NCBI GenBank assembly: GCA_030633365.1
Contig: DAOVSY010000183.1
Location: 1 to 6,147 of the forward strand
DNA: 6,147 nucleotides
Origin: Spirochaetaceae bacterium
Lineage (GTDB): Bacteria > Spirochaetota > Spirochaetia > B11-G9
Reading direction: 5' to 3'
A program made the translations under genes and the position numbers. The notes beneath the pieces are model-generated. The model was given only the letters and a program-made list of their open reading frames with translations. It made no database searches and was not told the DNA's origin. Positions 5,910-6,147 of this stretch are shown in pieces (positions within the stretch are counted from its first letter, which is position 1; each line of letters starts with the position of its first letter).

Positions 5910-6147
5910 ATGTTACCTAAGGATATTACAAAACTAGCATTTCAATTTAAAGAAACAAATAATATACCTTTTACAATATTTATTGATAAAACATATAATA
6001 AGCAGCTTGATGATTATATGGGTGGTTCTGAGTGGAGAAACTCAATACCAAAATATACAACAATTGTTTCCGGAGTCGATTTACCTCTAAAGAAGGGGGG
6101 GCTGGAACTTCTTCCAGATGGCAGTTTGAAAGATCCTTTTGGGACTA
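5910..6147 (+). CDS. Uroporphyrinogen-decarboxylase-like (URO-D/MtaA superfamily) protein, N-terminal fragment
   Basis: The frame is open from ATG 5910 to the window edge, about 79 codons, and the 3' end is missing. The visible N-terminus shows the pattern of URO-D-like proteins that are not haem enzymes: an initial helix, then NIPFTIFIDKTYNKQLDDYM, GGSEWRNSIPKY, a VSGVD segment, and LPDGSLKDPFG, which matches the usual LEDGRYRDPFGT-like strand pair. This superfamily contains true uroporphyrinogen decarboxylase (HemE) and corrinoid or coenzyme M methyltransferases such as MtaA and CmuA, plus many uncharacterised members in catabolic clusters of anaerobes. The context argues against haem synthesis. 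Whether it is a methyltransferase cannot be judged because the zinc-binding residues would lie beyond the window. A run of seven G lies at 6095-6101 inside the gene. Confidence 0.65.
   Translation, partial: MLPKDITKLAFQFKETNNIPFTIFIDKTYNKQLDDYMGGSEWRNSIPKYTTIVSGVDLPLKKGGLELLPDGSLKDPFGT

Noticed and set aside
470..6075. Frequent TCCGG/CCGGA words through the window as a possible repeat or recognition motif
   Set aside because: They fall inside coding sequence, often as Ser-Gly, Pro-Glu or Pro-Asp codons, with irregular spacing and no strand pattern; codon preference is a simpler explanation.

Overview
The window is a dense, single-strand (+) gene cluster from an AT-rich bacterium. It probably comes from an anaerobe, because one enzyme carries an eight-cysteine ferredoxin-type domain. 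I cannot place the organism from sequence alone; the style would suit an anaerobic spirochaete or a low-GC clostridial or halanaerobial lineage. No rRNA, tRNA, CRISPR array, insertion sequence or clear terminator is visible.

Layout: (1) 1-1568, the 3' part of a gene for an ADP-ribosylglycohydrolase-family protein with a long beta-rich C-terminal extension; its start lies upstream of the window. (2) About 1555-2412, a nitrilase-superfamily carbon-nitrogen hydrolase with an intact Glu-Lys-Cys triad, overlapping gene 1. (3) 2413-3960, a succinyl-CoA synthetase beta / ATP-citrate lyase A-like ATP-grasp CoA ligase subunit fused to a C-terminal two-cluster [4Fe-4S] domain. (4) 3957-4862, the matching SucD-like alpha subunit with the phospho-histidine. 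(5) 4869-5030, a candidate small protein gene of about 53 codons that fills the only gap between the main genes. (6) 5008-5835, a short citrate-synthase-fold protein of the citryl-CoA lyase type. (7) 5910 to the window edge, the start of a uroporphyrinogen-decarboxylase-like (URO-D/MtaA superfamily) gene. Genes 1 to 6 overlap, abut or are a few bases apart, so they look like one operon. Gene 7 follows a 74-base AT-rich spacer on the same strand.

Working model (inference): the nitrilase-type amidase releases a carboxylic acid from an amide. The two-subunit ligase activates the acid to its CoA thioester through a phospho-histidine. The citryl-CoA-lyase-like enzyme then splits that thioester into an acyl-CoA plus a keto acid. 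Genes 3, 4 and 6 together carry the catalytic parts of ATP-citrate lyase as separate proteins, like the citryl-CoA synthetase plus citryl-CoA lyase pair known from Aquificales. The substrate need not be citrate. The ADP-ribosylglycohydrolase relative and the URO-D-like protein suggest that N-glycosidic cleavage and possibly methyl transfer belong to the same route. The most unusual element is the ferredoxin domain fused to a CoA ligase subunit, a reaction that needs no electrons.
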